A program made the position numbers and the translations under genes. From positions 1,556,001-1,620,000 of the forward strand of contig NZ_CP088020.1 in the NCBI RefSeq assembly GCF_021049245.1: 64,000 nt of DNA, read 5' to 3'. Source of the DNA: Radiobacillus kanasensis (GTDB lineage Bacteria > Bacillota > Bacilli > Bacillales > Amphibacillaceae). Below are positions 1-8,522 of the stretch, piece after piece. Under the pieces are notes generated by a model. The model was given only the letters and a program-made list of their open reading frames with translations. It did no database searches and was not told the origin of the DNA. How positions within the stretch are numbered: the stretch's first letter is position 1; every line of letters begins with the position of its first letter.

Positions 1-181
1 TGAATAATGGTGTTTCGTTTTGTGAAGTCATAGTTTGTACACCTCTTAATTAAGTCTAAAACAAAAGCATTATAGCAAATACTTGGATGAATAGCTAGTT
101 TTCGGTAAACTATACATCGGTTACTATTATTAAAATAACCGAAATGTTTAAAGATATGAAAGGTAGAGAAAGGGGATAGGA

Positions 182-463
182 ATGAACTATAGTTATCCAA
201 TAGATGAAACATGGAATAAGCAAGAGATTATTGATGTTGTAAACTTCTTTTCCATGGTGGAAAAAGCGTATGAACAGTCTGTAAAACGTGACGATATTAT
301 GCTTGCTTACACACGGTTTAAACAAATTGTTCCATCGAAAAGTGAAGAAAAACAACTGTGTGGAAAGTTTGAAAAAGGTTCGGGTTATTCTTGTTATCGA
401 ACTATTCAATACGCAAAAGACCTACAATCAGGAGATACCGTACAAATGAAAAAGAACAGATAG
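182..463 (+). CDS. yktA: UPF0223 family protein YktA
   Basis: A 93-residue soluble protein of the UPF0223 family, recognised from its N-terminal pattern (NYSYPIDETWNKQEI), the central segment ending in a VPSKSEEKQ motif and the GYSCYRTIQYAK helix. Function is not known; the family is restricted to Firmicutes. The start ATG follows a purine-rich site (GAAAGGGGATAGG). Its neighbour yktB lies convergent on the other strand, as the ykt order in Bacillus subtilis predicts. No signal peptide or membrane segment is visible. Identity by family pattern is fairly secure; no biochemical role can be given. Confidence 0.88.
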   Translation: MNYSYPIDETWNKQEIIDVVNFFSMVEKAYEQSVKRDDIMLAYTRFKQIVPSKSEEKQLCGKFEKGSGYSCYRTIQYAKDLQSGDTVQMKKNR

Positions 464-499
464 TGGGACATTTCATCCATTATCTGTTCTTTAAATTTT

Positions 500-1120
500 T
501 TAATCGTGCATAGAAAGCTTGTAGAGAGGGGAAAGGGTAGAGAAAATATCCTTAACCTCAATTATAAAGGCATCCCCATTTTTAATGATGGAACTATCTT
601 TTGCAAAGTGTTTTCCTACTAAGAACTCTGCTTTTTTAACCTTTTGGAAACGGTCAAGAGCAGCCTTCAAATCAAGTTCTCCAACAGAGCTTGATTCCTT
701 TTTCATGTGATCTAATGAAATAACATAGTCCTTCGGTATGGTGGAAGAGATGTCATCCAAATGATCCAAGAACTTGGTAGCAATTTCGCTTTTCGTAGGA
801 AGTTCATAAATGTAGGCTAGCCAGACAAACACATGATCATCAAATAAACCTATTTGGAAGTGAGGATGCTTTTTATACCCTCTCTTATTATGACAATATG
901 CTGACCAAGTATCCTTAGGTGGATTAACCGTTCTTCTAGCATGTTGGGCAATGTGAAGGTGCATTTCTTGTCCCACAAGCTGTGATAAGTCATCGGCTAT
1001 ATCCTCGCTAATAGCCTGGAATTTCGGTTGTATTCTAGAACGAATGGCTTCCATCCGCTCCTCTAAACCTTCGATATTAAATGTATCAAAGTCTTTTGCT
1101 TCAAATCCTGTAAATGTCAT
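500..1120 (-). CDS. yktB: UPF0637 (DUF1054) family protein YktB
   Basis: A 206-residue protein of the DUF1054/UPF0637 family, of normal length. Recognisable segments are the start (TGFEAKDFDTFNIEGLE), the GQEMHLHIAQHARRTVNPP stretch and the HPHFQIGLFDDHVFVWLA strand. Structural genomics placed relatives in an alpha/beta fold, but no reaction is established. It is transcribed toward yktA. The start ATG has an AGGAATG-type site just upstream on the minus strand. I infer a housekeeping but non-essential role only from conservation of the ykt gene order. Confidence 0.88.
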   Translation of the reverse strand: MTFTGFEAKDFDTFNIEGLEERMEAIRSRIQPKFQAISEDIADDLSQLVGQEMHLHIAQHARRTVNPPKDTWSAYCHNKRGYKKHPHFQIGLFDDHVFVWLAYIYELPTKSEIATKFLDHLDDISSTIPKDYVISLDHMKKESSSVGELDLKAALDRFQKVKKAEFLVGKHFAKDSSIIKNGDAFIIEVKDIFSTLSPLYKLSMHD

Positions 1121-1298
1121 CGAATCATTCCTTTTTCATCGCATTGATTGTTTCTAGGCAAAATTTTAACATAGTCCAGATGTCAATAGGAAATAAGTTG
1201 CCTTATGTTTAGTGAAAGGAAAATGAGGGTATTATGTTTCTAACTAAACCAGATGTGGATGCTGGCAAGAACGATCGCCAAAGGTGGGATAAATAGTC

Positions 1299-1499
1299 AT
1301 GAAATATGTCATGGAAGCCTTAAGAAAAAGGGAAGCAGAACAAAAACTCCCAGGCATTAAGCTAGATATTGATTATCAGCTGGTTACGTTACACGATGCG
1401 ATGATAGAAGAAAATGAAGAAGAGAAACAAAAGGCTATTGAAAAATTGAAAGAGCTGAGAAATCAGCTTATTGAATTATCAACTCCATTCGAGCTCTAG
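1299..1499 (+). CDS. ykzI: small YkzI-like protein
   Basis: A 66-residue, highly charged, probably helical protein with no signal peptide or membrane segment. The start ATG is preceded by AAAGGTGG at a good distance. Position between yktB and the inositol-phosphatase gene matches that of ykzI in Bacillus subtilis, which is the main reason for the name; sequence recognition alone is weak. The stop codon lies inside the stem-loop of its own terminator. Function unknown. Confidence 0.6.
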   Translation: MKYVMEALRKREAEQKLPGIKLDIDYQLVTLHDAMIEENEEEKQKAIEKLKELRNQLIELSTPFEL

Positions 1500-1513
1500 G
1501 GCTCGATTTTTTT
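1489..1513 (+). terminator. Rho-independent terminator of ykzI
   Basis: Hairpin TCGAGC / GCTCGA with a six-base loop that contains the ykzI stop codon, followed by seven T residues. It ends the ykzI transcript and separates it from suhB. Confidence 0.8.
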
Positions 1514-1634
1514 GCACTTAATGGGATAGTTAAATACTACTGTCAGATACTAGTTAAGGTTAAAGTCTATTAGAGATGCATCTCAAAATGTAGTCTGATA
1601 AGATAGTAAATAAAAGGATATGGAGGCTATGTGA

Positions 1635-2435
1635 ATGGATGCCCGTGCAAAAGATGATATATATAATCAGGCTATTAAGTGGATTCGAGAAGCTGGAGAT
1701 TTAATCAGAGAGTCAATCGGGGAACCGCTAATGATTGACACGAAATCAAACCCAAATGATTTAGTAACGCAAATGGACAAGAATACTGAAAAGTTCTTTG
1801 TGGAAAGAATTAAACAAAAGTATCCATCGCATTCCCTAATTAGTGAAGAAGGTTTTGGAGATTCCTTACAAAATATGGATGGTACGGTGTGGATTATTGA
1901 CCCAATTGATGGGACCATGAATTTTGTACACCAAAAACGGAACTTTGCTATTTCTATTGGTATTTATAAGAATGGAGTAGGAGAAATAGGTCTTATTTAC
2001 GACGTGATGGACGATATCCTATATACCGCAAAAAGAGATGAGGGTGCCTATAAAAATGGCGAGAAGCTCCCATTATTAGAGAATAAGCAACTTAAAGAAT
2101 CGATTTTTGCGCTTAACAGTTTCTGGACTTGTGAGAATAACAAGGTGAATCATAAGAAAATGCAGGACCTTGTAAGAAGAGTGAGGGGAACCCGTTCCTA
2201 TGGATCCGCTGCTTTAGAATTTGCCTATTTAGCAGAAGGAATGCTAGATGGTTACGTAACCATGAAGCTTTCCCCATGGGACATCGCAGCAGGTGTAATT
2301 CTTGTTAACGAGGTTGGGGGTAAGACGACGAAAGCGGATGGTAAGCCGCTAGACTTCTTGCAAGATAATACCATTTTATCGTCTAACGCAAACATTCACG
2401 AAGAAGTTTATAGAAACTACATAGAATTAAAATAG
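1635..2435 (+). CDS. suhB: inositol-1-monophosphatase family protein (SuhB/YktC-like)
   Basis: A 266-residue Mg2+-dependent phosphatase of the inositol monophosphatase family, usual length. The metal-binding set is complete: the EE pair of the SLISEEGF segment (residues 71-72), the DPIDGT motif at 89-94 and the PWDIAAG motif near residue 217. Family members hydrolyse inositol 1-phosphate and, in some cases, related phosphosugars or NADP; the substrate here is not settled by sequence. Start ATG follows AAAGGATATGGAGG. The gene stands alone, with a terminator shared with the convergent ylaF. Confidence 0.92.
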   Translation: MDARAKDDIYNQAIKWIREAGDLIRESIGEPLMIDTKSNPNDLVTQMDKNTEKFFVERIKQKYPSHSLISEEGFGDSLQNMDGTVWIIDPIDGTMNFVHQKRNFAISIGIYKNGVGEIGLIYDVMDDILYTAKRDEGAYKNGEKLPLLENKQLKESIFALNSFWTCENNKVNHKKMQDLVRRVRGTRSYGSAALEFAYLAEGMLDGYVTMKLSPWDIAAGVILVNEVGGKTTKADGKPLDFLQDNTILSSNANIHEEVYRNYIELK

Positions 2436-2468
2436 GAAAAGCCACTATTCCGTAGCTTTTCCTTTTTT
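2435..2468. terminator. terminator between suhB and ylaF
   Basis: GGAAAAGC / GCTTTTCC stem followed by six T residues. It directly follows the suhB stop and overlaps the 3' end of the convergent ylaF gene. Confidence 0.75.
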
Positions 2469-2618
2469 GCGTAAACCAAATCCCATTATGGCAAATCCTA
2501 AAATAAAAAACGTGCCAGCTAACCAATAATTCCGATATACAATTGTTATTCCAACAAGACTAAAAGCTATGATGACGAGGATGGCAATGGCTAACATCGG
2601 GTATTGTATATTTTTCAT
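2445..2618 (-). CDS. ylaF: small DUF5325-type membrane protein YlaF
   Basis: A 57-residue protein. Reading the minus strand gives MKNIQYPMLA, two hydrophobic helices (about residues 7-26 and 31-48) and a basic tail RKKGKATE. AGAGGTGATAAC gives a strong ribosome binding site. Size, topology and position after the suhB homologue match YlaF/DUF5325 of Bacillaceae. In Bacillus subtilis the next gene is typA, which is absent here. Function unknown; probably an inner-membrane protein. Confidence 0.75.
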   Translation of the reverse strand: MKNIQYPMLAIAILVIIAFSLVGITIVYRNYWLAGTFFILGFAIMGFGLRKKGKATE

Positions 2619-2754
2619 GTTATCACCTCTTTTTCTCTATCTTTTAGTATAAAACATTCCAAGTAGATAGGAAAATAATTTAGGAACAGTAGCACCCTAG
2701 TCTATAATTTAGTATGATAGGAATGACAGATTGAAAGAGGGGAATGCAAATCAT

Positions 2755-3102
2755 ATGAAAGAACAAACTGTAATTGACGTTGGAAATCATCTGCCAATTG
2801 TTGATTTTCTTTTTAATGTCTTAGCAAATGGAGAAAATGGTCCGAATCTCTTGTTAGGTTTTTTTTATTTATATATTACTATAACAATTCTTGCTATTAT
2901 TACATATAAATTGGGTTTTGCAAGGAAGCTACCTTTGTTAAAGTCCGTTGTTGTGTATATATTTTTGTTCATCGGTTGCACGATCATTTCTTGGTTTGGG
3001 CTTAAGTTACCGATGGCGGAGAGCCTCTTTATAATTGCCATAATTTTAGCGGTCTACCGCTATCGATTACACCGTTCGAGACAAGCGAAAGCAGGCAACT
3101 AA
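2755..3102 (+). CDS. ylaH: YlaH-like membrane protein
   Basis: A 115-residue membrane protein of the YlaH family, with three predicted helices (about residues 30-52, 63-83 and 86-102) and a basic C-terminal tail. I chose the ATG at 2755 because the upstream in-frame TTG (2731) would place the AAGAGGGGA binding site inside the coding region. Bacillus subtilis ylaH follows typA; here typA is missing and ylaH follows ylaF directly. Function unknown. Confidence 0.8.
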   Translation: MKEQTVIDVGNHLPIVDFLFNVLANGENGPNLLLGFFYLYITITILAIITYKLGFARKLPLLKSVVVYIFLFIGCTIISWFGLKLPMAESLFIIAIILAVYRYRLHRSRQAKAGN

Positions 3103-3110
3103 ATCAAATG

Positions 3111-3138
3111 AAAAAAGCGACATAACGTCGCTTTTTTT
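3111..3138 (+). terminator. terminator of ylaH
   Basis: GCGAC / GTCGC stem with ATAAC loop, preceded by six A and followed by seven T. Confidence 0.85.
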
Positions 3139-3198
3139 GTTCTACTATACCAGGAATTTAAGAAATTTGCCTGGTGTGGATAAAGTTACTGCAATAGC

Positions 3199-3350
3199 CA
3201 CGTCCAGCTCCAGCGCCCAGCAACTAGCGAGACTTCCCTCACCTCTGTACGATAAGTCAACATCGATTCGCATTCGCTCATCGTGTTTCCTTTATCTCCT
3301 ACGGTTCAGTCCAGTCCGTACGTTGCTAACCGGGCGCTTGCGCTTTTGTT
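3199..3350. repeat. intergenic inverted-repeat element
   Basis: About 150 bp between ylaH and ylaI. Its ends are imperfect inverted repeats: AGCGCCCAGCAAC near 3212-3224 and GTTGCTAACCGGGCGCT near 3322-3338. The sequence starts CACGTCCAGCTCCAGCGCC and ends GGGCGCTTGCGCTTTTG, a type of intergenic repeat I recognise from Bacillaceae genomes. No coding potential is supported. No second full copy was seen in this window, so its repeat status rests on prior knowledge. Confidence 0.5.
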
Positions 3351-3353
3351 TTA

Positions 3354-3557
3354 CTAAATAAGAGAATCTTCTTTTTTCTTCTCTTTATATAAATTGAAAT
3401 TACCTGTTTCGTGTCTTTTCTTCGTATTTTCTCCCACTCGATCATAACAGGATTGACATATATACATATGAATTCGTCGGTTTCTTAGGCGTTTAGCTTG
3501 TAAGGAATTGCTGTCAATCTTTTCGATCGAGTCACAAAGTACACACTTTACTCGCAT
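3354..3557 (-). CDS. ylaI: YlaI-like zinc-ribbon protein
   Basis: A 67-residue protein with two Cys pairs, CVLC near residues 5-8 and CQSC near 34-37, that look like a zinc ribbon, and a conserved AKRLRNRRIHMYIC segment. I start it at ATG 3557 because AGAGGTGATTCG precedes it and the family starts MRVKC; an in-frame ATG ten codons upstream lacks a good site. Position after ylaH matches Bacillus subtilis ylaI. Function unknown. Confidence 0.82.
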   Translation of the reverse strand: MRVKCVLCDSIEKIDSNSLQAKRLRNRRIHMYICQSCYDRVGENTKKRHETGNFNLYKEKKKEDSLI

Positions 3558-3689
3558 TCGAATCACCTCTATCCTTGTAGGTTCCATTTTATCACATAAT
3601 CATTCATCATGGAAAAGCTCTATCAAAATTGTTTTGCCCTTTAGAAAATAGGGAATGGGGGAGTAAGAACGAAAGAAAGGGTGTTACAA

Positions 3690-3968
3690 TTGAAAAAAAG
3701 ATGGTTAGTATCAACTGTAGCAAGTGCATTTAGTTTGGGAGCCAGTTACTTTCTTCGTAAAAAAGAAAACCGCACCATGGTTATGGACAAGCTTAAACAA
3801 GCAAAACATACATTAGTAAACGAGAATACGAAAAACCAAACATCCATAGATAAGGCGGGTATGCCGGAACTAGACCAACAAGAAAACGCCAAAATGGTTT
3901 CTGAAGGGTCCCAGTTCGGAGTGCATTACTATAATGAAGTGAAACAACAAGAAGAGAAAGTAAAATAA
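3690..3968 (+). CDS. small membrane-anchored protein, function unknown
   Basis: A 92-residue protein starting at TTG 3690 (AAAGGGTG site five bases upstream; a GTG at 3681 would overlap that site). Basic N-terminus (KKRW), a single hydrophobic segment around residues 6-22, then a charged, Gln-rich domain with a HYYN motif near the C-terminus. I do not recognise a named family. It sits convergent to the ylaJ-type sporulation lipoprotein gene, with which it shares a terminator; a link to sporulation would be a guess. Confidence 0.6.
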   Translation: MKKRWLVSTVASAFSLGASYFLRKKENRTMVMDKLKQAKHTLVNENTKNQTSIDKAGMPELDQQENAKMVSEGSQFGVHYYNEVKQQEEKVK

Positions 3969-3970
3969 TA

Positions 3971-4007
3971 AAAAACCAAGGACTCGCAAAAAAGTCCTTG
4001 GTTTTTT
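3971..4007. terminator. bidirectional terminator
   Basis: AAAAACCAAGGAC / GTCCTTGGTTTTTT perfect stem with A- and T-runs on both sides, between the small membrane protein gene and ylaJ. Confidence 0.9.
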
Positions 4008-4009
4008 AT

Positions 4010-4606
4010 TTAATCCATGTGGTGATTCGATTGGTCTTCCTCTACATCGTCTAGCTTCTTCTGTTCATCCTCAGGAATTACTTCTTTATTCTCATTTGGC
4101 TCACTAGGTTGATCTTCGTTAATCGGAAATTCTGGCATATACCTTCCAACCACAGCGGATAGTTCATCCACGACTCCTTGAATAGGGTGTCCTTCTTGTA
4201 CTTTTCTGGCTAAGTCCTTTATCCGTTCCGTACCATCAGCGTCCGCAATCACTACAGCATTTTTACCATATGGATCATGTTGGAGGGCTTCCGTTACGGA
4301 ATACTTAATCGTTCCAACTCTTGAGCGATCTAAGTCTTTATCGACATCAATTCCAACGACCGCATAAGGACCAGCTACGACAGCAGTTGCATGGTAAACA
4401 TTCGGAACCTCACTTGCTACATTAGCCAGATGGCTGGCGATTTCACTGTTCGATAGATTTTCACGTTCTTGTGGGTCTGAATCTTTTACTTGTATAGTCG
4501 GATTCTGATTTCCTTCCTGAGGTAAGCTCTCCTCATTTTGTTGTTGGCATCCAACTAACAGCATAGAAAATAGGAATCCTACAACAGCGAGATATGTTTT
4601 CAACAT
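4010..4606 (-). CDS. ylaJ: YhcN/YlaJ family sporulation lipoprotein
   Basis: A 198-residue lipoprotein. The N-terminal signal ends in the lipobox LLVGC (Cys 20). The middle carries the YhcN/YlaJ domain (NVYHATAVVAGPYAVVGIDV, then a KYSVTEALQHDPYGKNAVV segment), and the C-terminus is acidic and disordered-looking. Family members are forespore-expressed or spore inner-membrane lipoproteins involved in germination. In Bacillus subtilis the next gene is ylaK (PhoH-type); it is missing here and ylaL follows. Confidence 0.87.
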   Translation of the reverse strand: MLKTYLAVVGFLFSMLLVGCQQQNEESLPQEGNQNPTIQVKDSDPQERENLSNSEIASHLANVASEVPNVYHATAVVAGPYAVVGIDVDKDLDRSRVGTIKYSVTEALQHDPYGKNAVVIADADGTERIKDLARKVQEGHPIQGVVDELSAVVGRYMPEFPINEDQPSEPNENKEVIPEDEQKKLDDVEEDQSNHHMD

Positions 4607-4694
4607 TTCGTTTTCCTCCTAGCCTAATACACATAATCTATGTATGGCTAGTTTTTGATGAAAACCGTTATTTATGCATCGAACAATTTGGATT

Positions 4695-5183
4695 CTATTT
4701 AAGAATAATTCGGCTAATTCCTTTAATCGGGGATTCTTGGTTGGAACCATCCTTGAAGTAAAGGTGAATAGGGCCGTCATCGTAAAGTGGTTTACCCGCA
4801 TTTGAAAATAAAAGTAGACTATTTCTTAATTGGTCTATGCTGATTGTTTCGTTTCCGAACCTCGATACTAACTCGACACTATTTGCTTCCGGTTTTATTT
4901 CTGCAGTGTTTAGAAAATCTCTGATCGGCATTACATAGGAGTTTTCTAAAAGCTCTTTTCGATTATACTTTGCAATACTGTTAGTAACTGGGGGTTTCAC
5001 TTTCTGTTGATATACCTCTCGATCGAATCGGAGGGAAGCTTGTTCAAGCTCGTCTGTTACTACGTCCTCATTAGATTCCGTTTTAAACGCTTCTTCTAAT
5101 AAAACCTTTCGATCATCGAATATCCAAACCGTTGGGTCCAGGGTAATTGGATATTGTACTTTCCCTTCAATTTCAACTATCAT
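4695..5183 (-). CDS. ylaL: YlaL-like protein
   Basis: A 162-residue cytosolic protein beginning MIVEIEGKVQYPITLDP and containing VWIFDDRKV, with a conserved C-terminal DDGPIHLYFKDGSNQESPIK segment. Length and position match Bacillus subtilis ylaL. I know of no established biochemical function. The start is preceded by AAAGGTTGTTCGGGAT on the minus strand. The expected upstream neighbours ylaK and ylaM are absent. Confidence 0.72.
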   Translation of the reverse strand: MIVEIEGKVQYPITLDPTVWIFDDRKVLLEEAFKTESNEDVVTDELEQASLRFDREVYQQKVKPPVTNSIAKYNRKELLENSYVMPIRDFLNTAEIKPEANSVELVSRFGNETISIDQLRNSLLLFSNAGKPLYDDGPIHLYFKDGSNQESPIKGISRIILK

Positions 5184-5390
5184 ATCCCGAACAACCTTTC
5201 TCTTTCTTATAGCTTCTGTTCATAAGTTATCTGTTCTAGAATAACAAACCTTCGATCCTTTTTCATTAAAGAAGAATTCGAGGTAAAAAAAAGGGATAGA
5301 ATTAATTGGAACTTTTCATTCCTTTCTTGCATTTTTTTGCTACTACAGCTAATATAAATAGAAGAAAGTCTGTTATTAGGAGGGGATTAT

Positions 5391-5681
5391 GTGATTCCAG
5401 AGGTGGCTATTAGTGATCGTGAAAAAGCCTACGCCCTTCTAGAGGCCGATGCTGATAAAATATTGCAATTGATTAAGGTTCAAATGGACAATCTTACTAT
5501 GCCCCAGTGCCCTTTATATGAAGAGGTTTTAGATACACAAATGTTTGGTCTATCTAGAGAGATTGATTTTGCGGTCCGGTTGAATCTTGTATCGGAGCAG
5601 GATGGTAAATCTCTATTAGAGAATCTAGAAAGAGAATTAAATGTTCTACATGAAGCTGCACAAGCAGCGCAAAAATCATAA
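5391..5681 (+). CDS. ylaN: YlaN (DUF1507/UPF0358) family protein
   Basis: A 96-residue helical protein, full length for the YlaN family, starting at GTG 5391 with AGGAGGGGA six bases upstream. An overlapping ATG (5389) runs directly into TGA and is not used. Published work on YlaN in Bacillus subtilis and staphylococci links it to iron homeostasis through interaction with the repressor Fur. Conserved segments include the start up to [13 protein letters not shown] and [21 protein letters not shown]. It lies just upstream of ftsW, as in Bacillus subtilis. Confidence 0.92.
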   Translation: MIPEVAISDREKAYALLEADADKILQLIKVQMDNLTMPQCPLYEEVLDTQMFGLSREIDFAVRLNLVSEQDGKSLLENLERELNVLHEAAQAAQKS

Positions 5682-5695
5682 TAGTATGATGGATG

Positions 5696-5727
5696 AACCT
5701 TGGCGAACAAACGGCAAGGTTTTTTTA
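5696..5727 (+). terminator. terminator of ylaN
   Basis: AACCTTG / CAAGGTT stem with a long loop, followed by seven T. Confidence 0.75.
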
Positions 5728-5848
5728 TATCCTTTTTGTGAAATGTAAATATAGGAAAAGAACCTTGTTATTTCTGTTAAGAATCCTACAAGAATATGAT
5801 ATATTAGAGATATTATGAAATCGATCAAAACAGAAGGAGTATCTCTGT

Positions 5849-7048
5849 ATGAAACAAAGATGGAAAGATTTTGACTTTACCCTTATCATTACTCCTTTGA
5901 TCCTGACAGCATTTGGGGTTGTTATGATATATAGCGCTAGCATGGTAGTTGCCGTTATAAAATATGATGTTCCTAGCAATTATTTTATGTTAAAGCAGCT
6001 TCAATGGTTTTTAATAGGGTTAGTACCCTTTGCCATAATGTCCTTCTTTAATTACAAGCACTTGCAAAAGCTCATGAAGGTAATCGTGTTGGGAGTCATC
6101 CTTTTATTAGTAGCTGTGTTAGTCTTTGGGGAAGATGTAAACAACTCGCAATCTTGGTTGAAAATTGGACCTTTTCAGTTCCAACCATCCGAATTCGCCA
6201 AACTAGGAATTATCTTATACTTAGCTTCTGTTTATTCCAAAAAACAAGACTATATTTCGGACTTTAGTAAAGCAGTTCTACCACCGCTTATTATGACAGG
6301 AATCATCCTAGGATTGATCTTCTTACAACCAGACATTGGTACTGGGGCAATTATTTTTATGATTGCTTGCTCCGTTATTTTTAGCTCTGGAATTCGAATG
6401 AAGCACCTTTCTATTCTTATTGCCACAGGAGTTATATTTATGGGATTGGCTGCCACGCAAATGGTGACGAAAGAAAGGATAGCGAGGTTCACAGGGGCAT
6501 ATATGCCATTTGAAACACCGCAGACAGACGGTTATCACTTAATTCAGTCGTACGTGGCAATCGGTACGGGTGGACTAGCTGGTGAAGGTTTAGGTCAAGG
6601 TGTTCAAAAATTAGGGTACCTTCAAGAACCACACACAGATTTTATCATGGCCGTTATCGCGGAAGAACTTGGCTTCATTGGGGTTGCTATTGTGATTGGC
6701 TTACTAGCAATCATCGTATTACGCGGCATTTATATTTCACGTTTATGTGATGATAGCTTTGGATCACTAGTTGCGATAGGTATCTCTTCTTGGATAGGGA
6801 TTCAAACCTTTATCAATTTAGGAGCAATTAGTGGTATCCTACCGATTACAGGGGTACCATTGCCGTTTATTAGCTCCGGGGGCTCTTCGCTCCTCACCTT
6901 AATGATCGCGATGGGAATTTTAAATAATATCGCTAAGAAAGTTCGTGCGAAAGAAGTGCTTGTTTCTAAAGATCACGAGAAGCCATTCGATGATCCACGA
7001 GTGTTTAATAAAGAAGTCGTGAAACGAAGAAGAAGTCTTCATCAATAA
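5849..7048 (+). CDS. ftsW: FtsW, septal peptidoglycan glycosyltransferase
   Basis: A 399-residue SEDS-family polymerase with about ten membrane helices, which polymerises lipid II at the division septum together with a class B PBP (pbpB in this window). Diagnostic segments are the WLKIGPFQFQPSEFAKLG loop, the QPDIGTGAI segment with the conserved Asp, EEPHTDFI-like QEPHTDFIMAVIAEELGFIG, and the PLPFISSGGSSL signature near the C-terminus. Start ATG has AGAAGGAG upstream. Position after ylaN identifies it as ftsW; spoVE in the dcw cluster is the paralogue. pycA, its usual downstream neighbour, is missing. Confidence 0.95.
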   Translation: MKQRWKDFDFTLIITPLILTAFGVVMIYSASMVVAVIKYDVPSNYFMLKQLQWFLIGLVPFAIMSFFNYKHLQKLMKVIVLGVILLLVAVLVFGEDVNNSQSWLKIGPFQFQPSEFAKLGIILYLASVYSKKQDYISDFSKAVLPPLIMTGIILGLIFLQPDIGTGAIIFMIACSVIFSSGIRMKHLSILIATGVIFMGLAATQMVTKERIARFTGAYMPFETPQTDGYHLIQSYVAIGTGGLAGEGLGQGVQKLGYLQEPHTDFIMAVIAEELGFIGVAIVIGLLAIIVLRGIYISRLCDDSFGSLVAIGISSWIGIQTFINLGAISGILPITGVPLPFISSGGSSLLTLMIAMGILNNIAKKVRAKEVLVSKDHEKPFDDPRVFNKEVVKRRRSLHQ

Positions 7049-7052
7049 TACT

Positions 7053-7082
7053 TAAGCCCCCTACCAGCAGGTAGGGGGCTTA
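7053..7082. terminator. hairpin between ftsW and ctaA
   Basis: AAGCCCCCTACC / GGTAGGGGGCTT, a perfect 12-bp stem with AGCA loop between the two convergent genes. It lacks a long U-run on either strand, so termination strength is uncertain. Confidence 0.7.
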
Positions 7083-7091
7083 GTTGTGCTC

Positions 7092-8018
7092 TTATTTAAT
7101 ATTCAGTTCTCGGTCCGCCTGCTCTTTTTCTTGTGCTGCACTTCTGGATGCTAGTAACAAGTAATAACTCAACAAACCGCAGAAAATAGAGATGACAAGA
7201 GCGTGTGTTAACGCAATTCCTAAATTAACAAAGGTAAATATAATGAATGCACCTAAGATTACTTGTAAGACCATTAGAGCTACTCCAATAGTCCAACCCC
7301 AATACATCACTCGGTTATGTCGATAATGTTTGCGGACCTGAAGATAGAGAATAATCGTCCATATAAAAGCAATACCTGCAATCAAACGGTGACCCATTTG
7401 TATCCATTGTCCAAAATGGTAATTGAAAACAAGAGGTTTGCTATTCACACAAAATGGCCAGCTTGTACAAGCCATGCTTGAATCTGCGTGGCGAACAAGG
7501 GCGCCAGTGTAAACTACAAATAAAATATAGGCGGTAAACCAATACAAATGTTTTCGAAATCTTTTATCAATGACTAGTGATTGGGCATCCAATTTGTGGT
7601 CAATCTCAAAAATTAACAGCGTTAATAAAAGAACAGCTGCAAAGGATATCAATGAGATTCCAAAATGCGTAGCCATGACAAAGTCGGATTGTGGCCATAA
7701 TACAGCCGCTGCACCAATTAATGCTTGGACAACTAAAAAGAATGTGGAGGTAAAGGCTAGAAACTTCACTTCTCTAATTGATCCGTAATATTTCCAGGAA
7801 AGAATGGAAAGTAAGAGTACGATGCCCCCTGCAAGACCAGAAACAAGCCGATGGCTTAATTCAATGACGAGCTGTGGGGTAATTTCTCCTTCACAGATAG
7901 GCCAATTTGCTCCACAACCCATTCCAGAGTCCGTTTTCGTAACCAGTGCACCCCCGACTAAGACGAGTACCATGATGATTGTCGCAATAACCGATAATTT
8001 TCTTAAAAATTTGATCAT
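7092..8018 (-). CDS. ctaA: heme A synthase CtaA
   Basis: A 308-residue membrane enzyme that oxidises the heme O methyl group to give heme A for the cytochrome aa3 oxidase. Eight hydrophobic helices; the first outer loop holds the Cys pair of the Bacillus type (Cys 35 and Cys 42, MGCGANWPIC), with a second pair in MACTSWPFC. Heme-ligand histidines are seen in ELSHRL (His 56), MATHFG, QMGHRL and LTHAL. It is divergent from ctaB-F, the classic arrangement; the ~500-bp gap holds both promoters. Confidence 0.95.
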   Translation of the reverse strand: MIKFLRKLSVIATIIMVLVLVGGALVTKTDSGMGCGANWPICEGEITPQLVIELSHRLVSGLAGGIVLLLSILSWKYYGSIREVKFLAFTSTFFLVVQALIGAAAVLWPQSDFVMATHFGISLISFAAVLLLTLLIFEIDHKLDAQSLVIDKRFRKHLYWFTAYILFVVYTGALVRHADSSMACTSWPFCVNSKPLVFNYHFGQWIQMGHRLIAGIAFIWTIILYLQVRKHYRHNRVMYWGWTIGVALMVLQVILGAFIIFTFVNLGIALTHALVISIFCGLLSYYLLLASRSAAQEKEQADRELNIK

Positions 8019-8522
8019 ACGTTCACCCTGCTTCTATTCGACTAATTCATTCATTAGGAAGATATATAGTCGTGCATTTGCTCAAACATACAAGAGCAAT
8101 AGTACCATGTTTGCCTGTTTTTTTCACTAATAAAATTCTTCAAAAACACTTGCATTGTCGAAGTTTGTTTGCTAGAAATAAATAAGGGAAACGGGGAAGC
8201 CGCACATGCATATCCTATGCGTACTGTTACACAATTCGATATATGTACCATTATAGAAAGGCTTCCAAGCCTTTTCTTTTAGTTTTTTGACGAAAGCATT
8301 CTAAGCTCTATATACATAAGTCAACGTATTAGTTAACAATTCGGTCACGGTCACAATATTGTCAAATTTGTGAAGATGAGTAAGCCAAATAGAAACCGAA
8401 GAGAATACATGGTACAATATGTTTGTATGTGCCTAGCTTTCGTTACTAAAAGAAACAGGAAATGATAAAATGGTTTTCTTTTGGAAAGTAATGGTTGTGC
8501 AACTCGGAAGGAGGGTTGTAAA
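8019..8522. promoter_or_regulatory. ctaA-ctaB divergent control region
   Basis: About 500 bp without a supported gene. Near 8361-8375 it contains TTGTCAA and TTTGTGAA placed almost side by side, and TCACAA a few bases upstream (8350-8355) gives an inverted relation to TTTGTGA. TTTGTGAAT is the published ResD consensus, and ResD activates ctaA and ctaB in Bacillus subtilis, so these are candidate ResD (or Rex-like) sites. Promoter elements were not assigned with confidence. A 65-codon minus-strand reading frame (8054-8251) has no supporting features. Confidence 0.35.

Noticed and set aside
8054-8251. 65-codon minus-strand frame in the ctaA-ctaB gap
   Set aside because: No good ribosome binding site, unusual composition and no recognisable family; treated as part of the control region.
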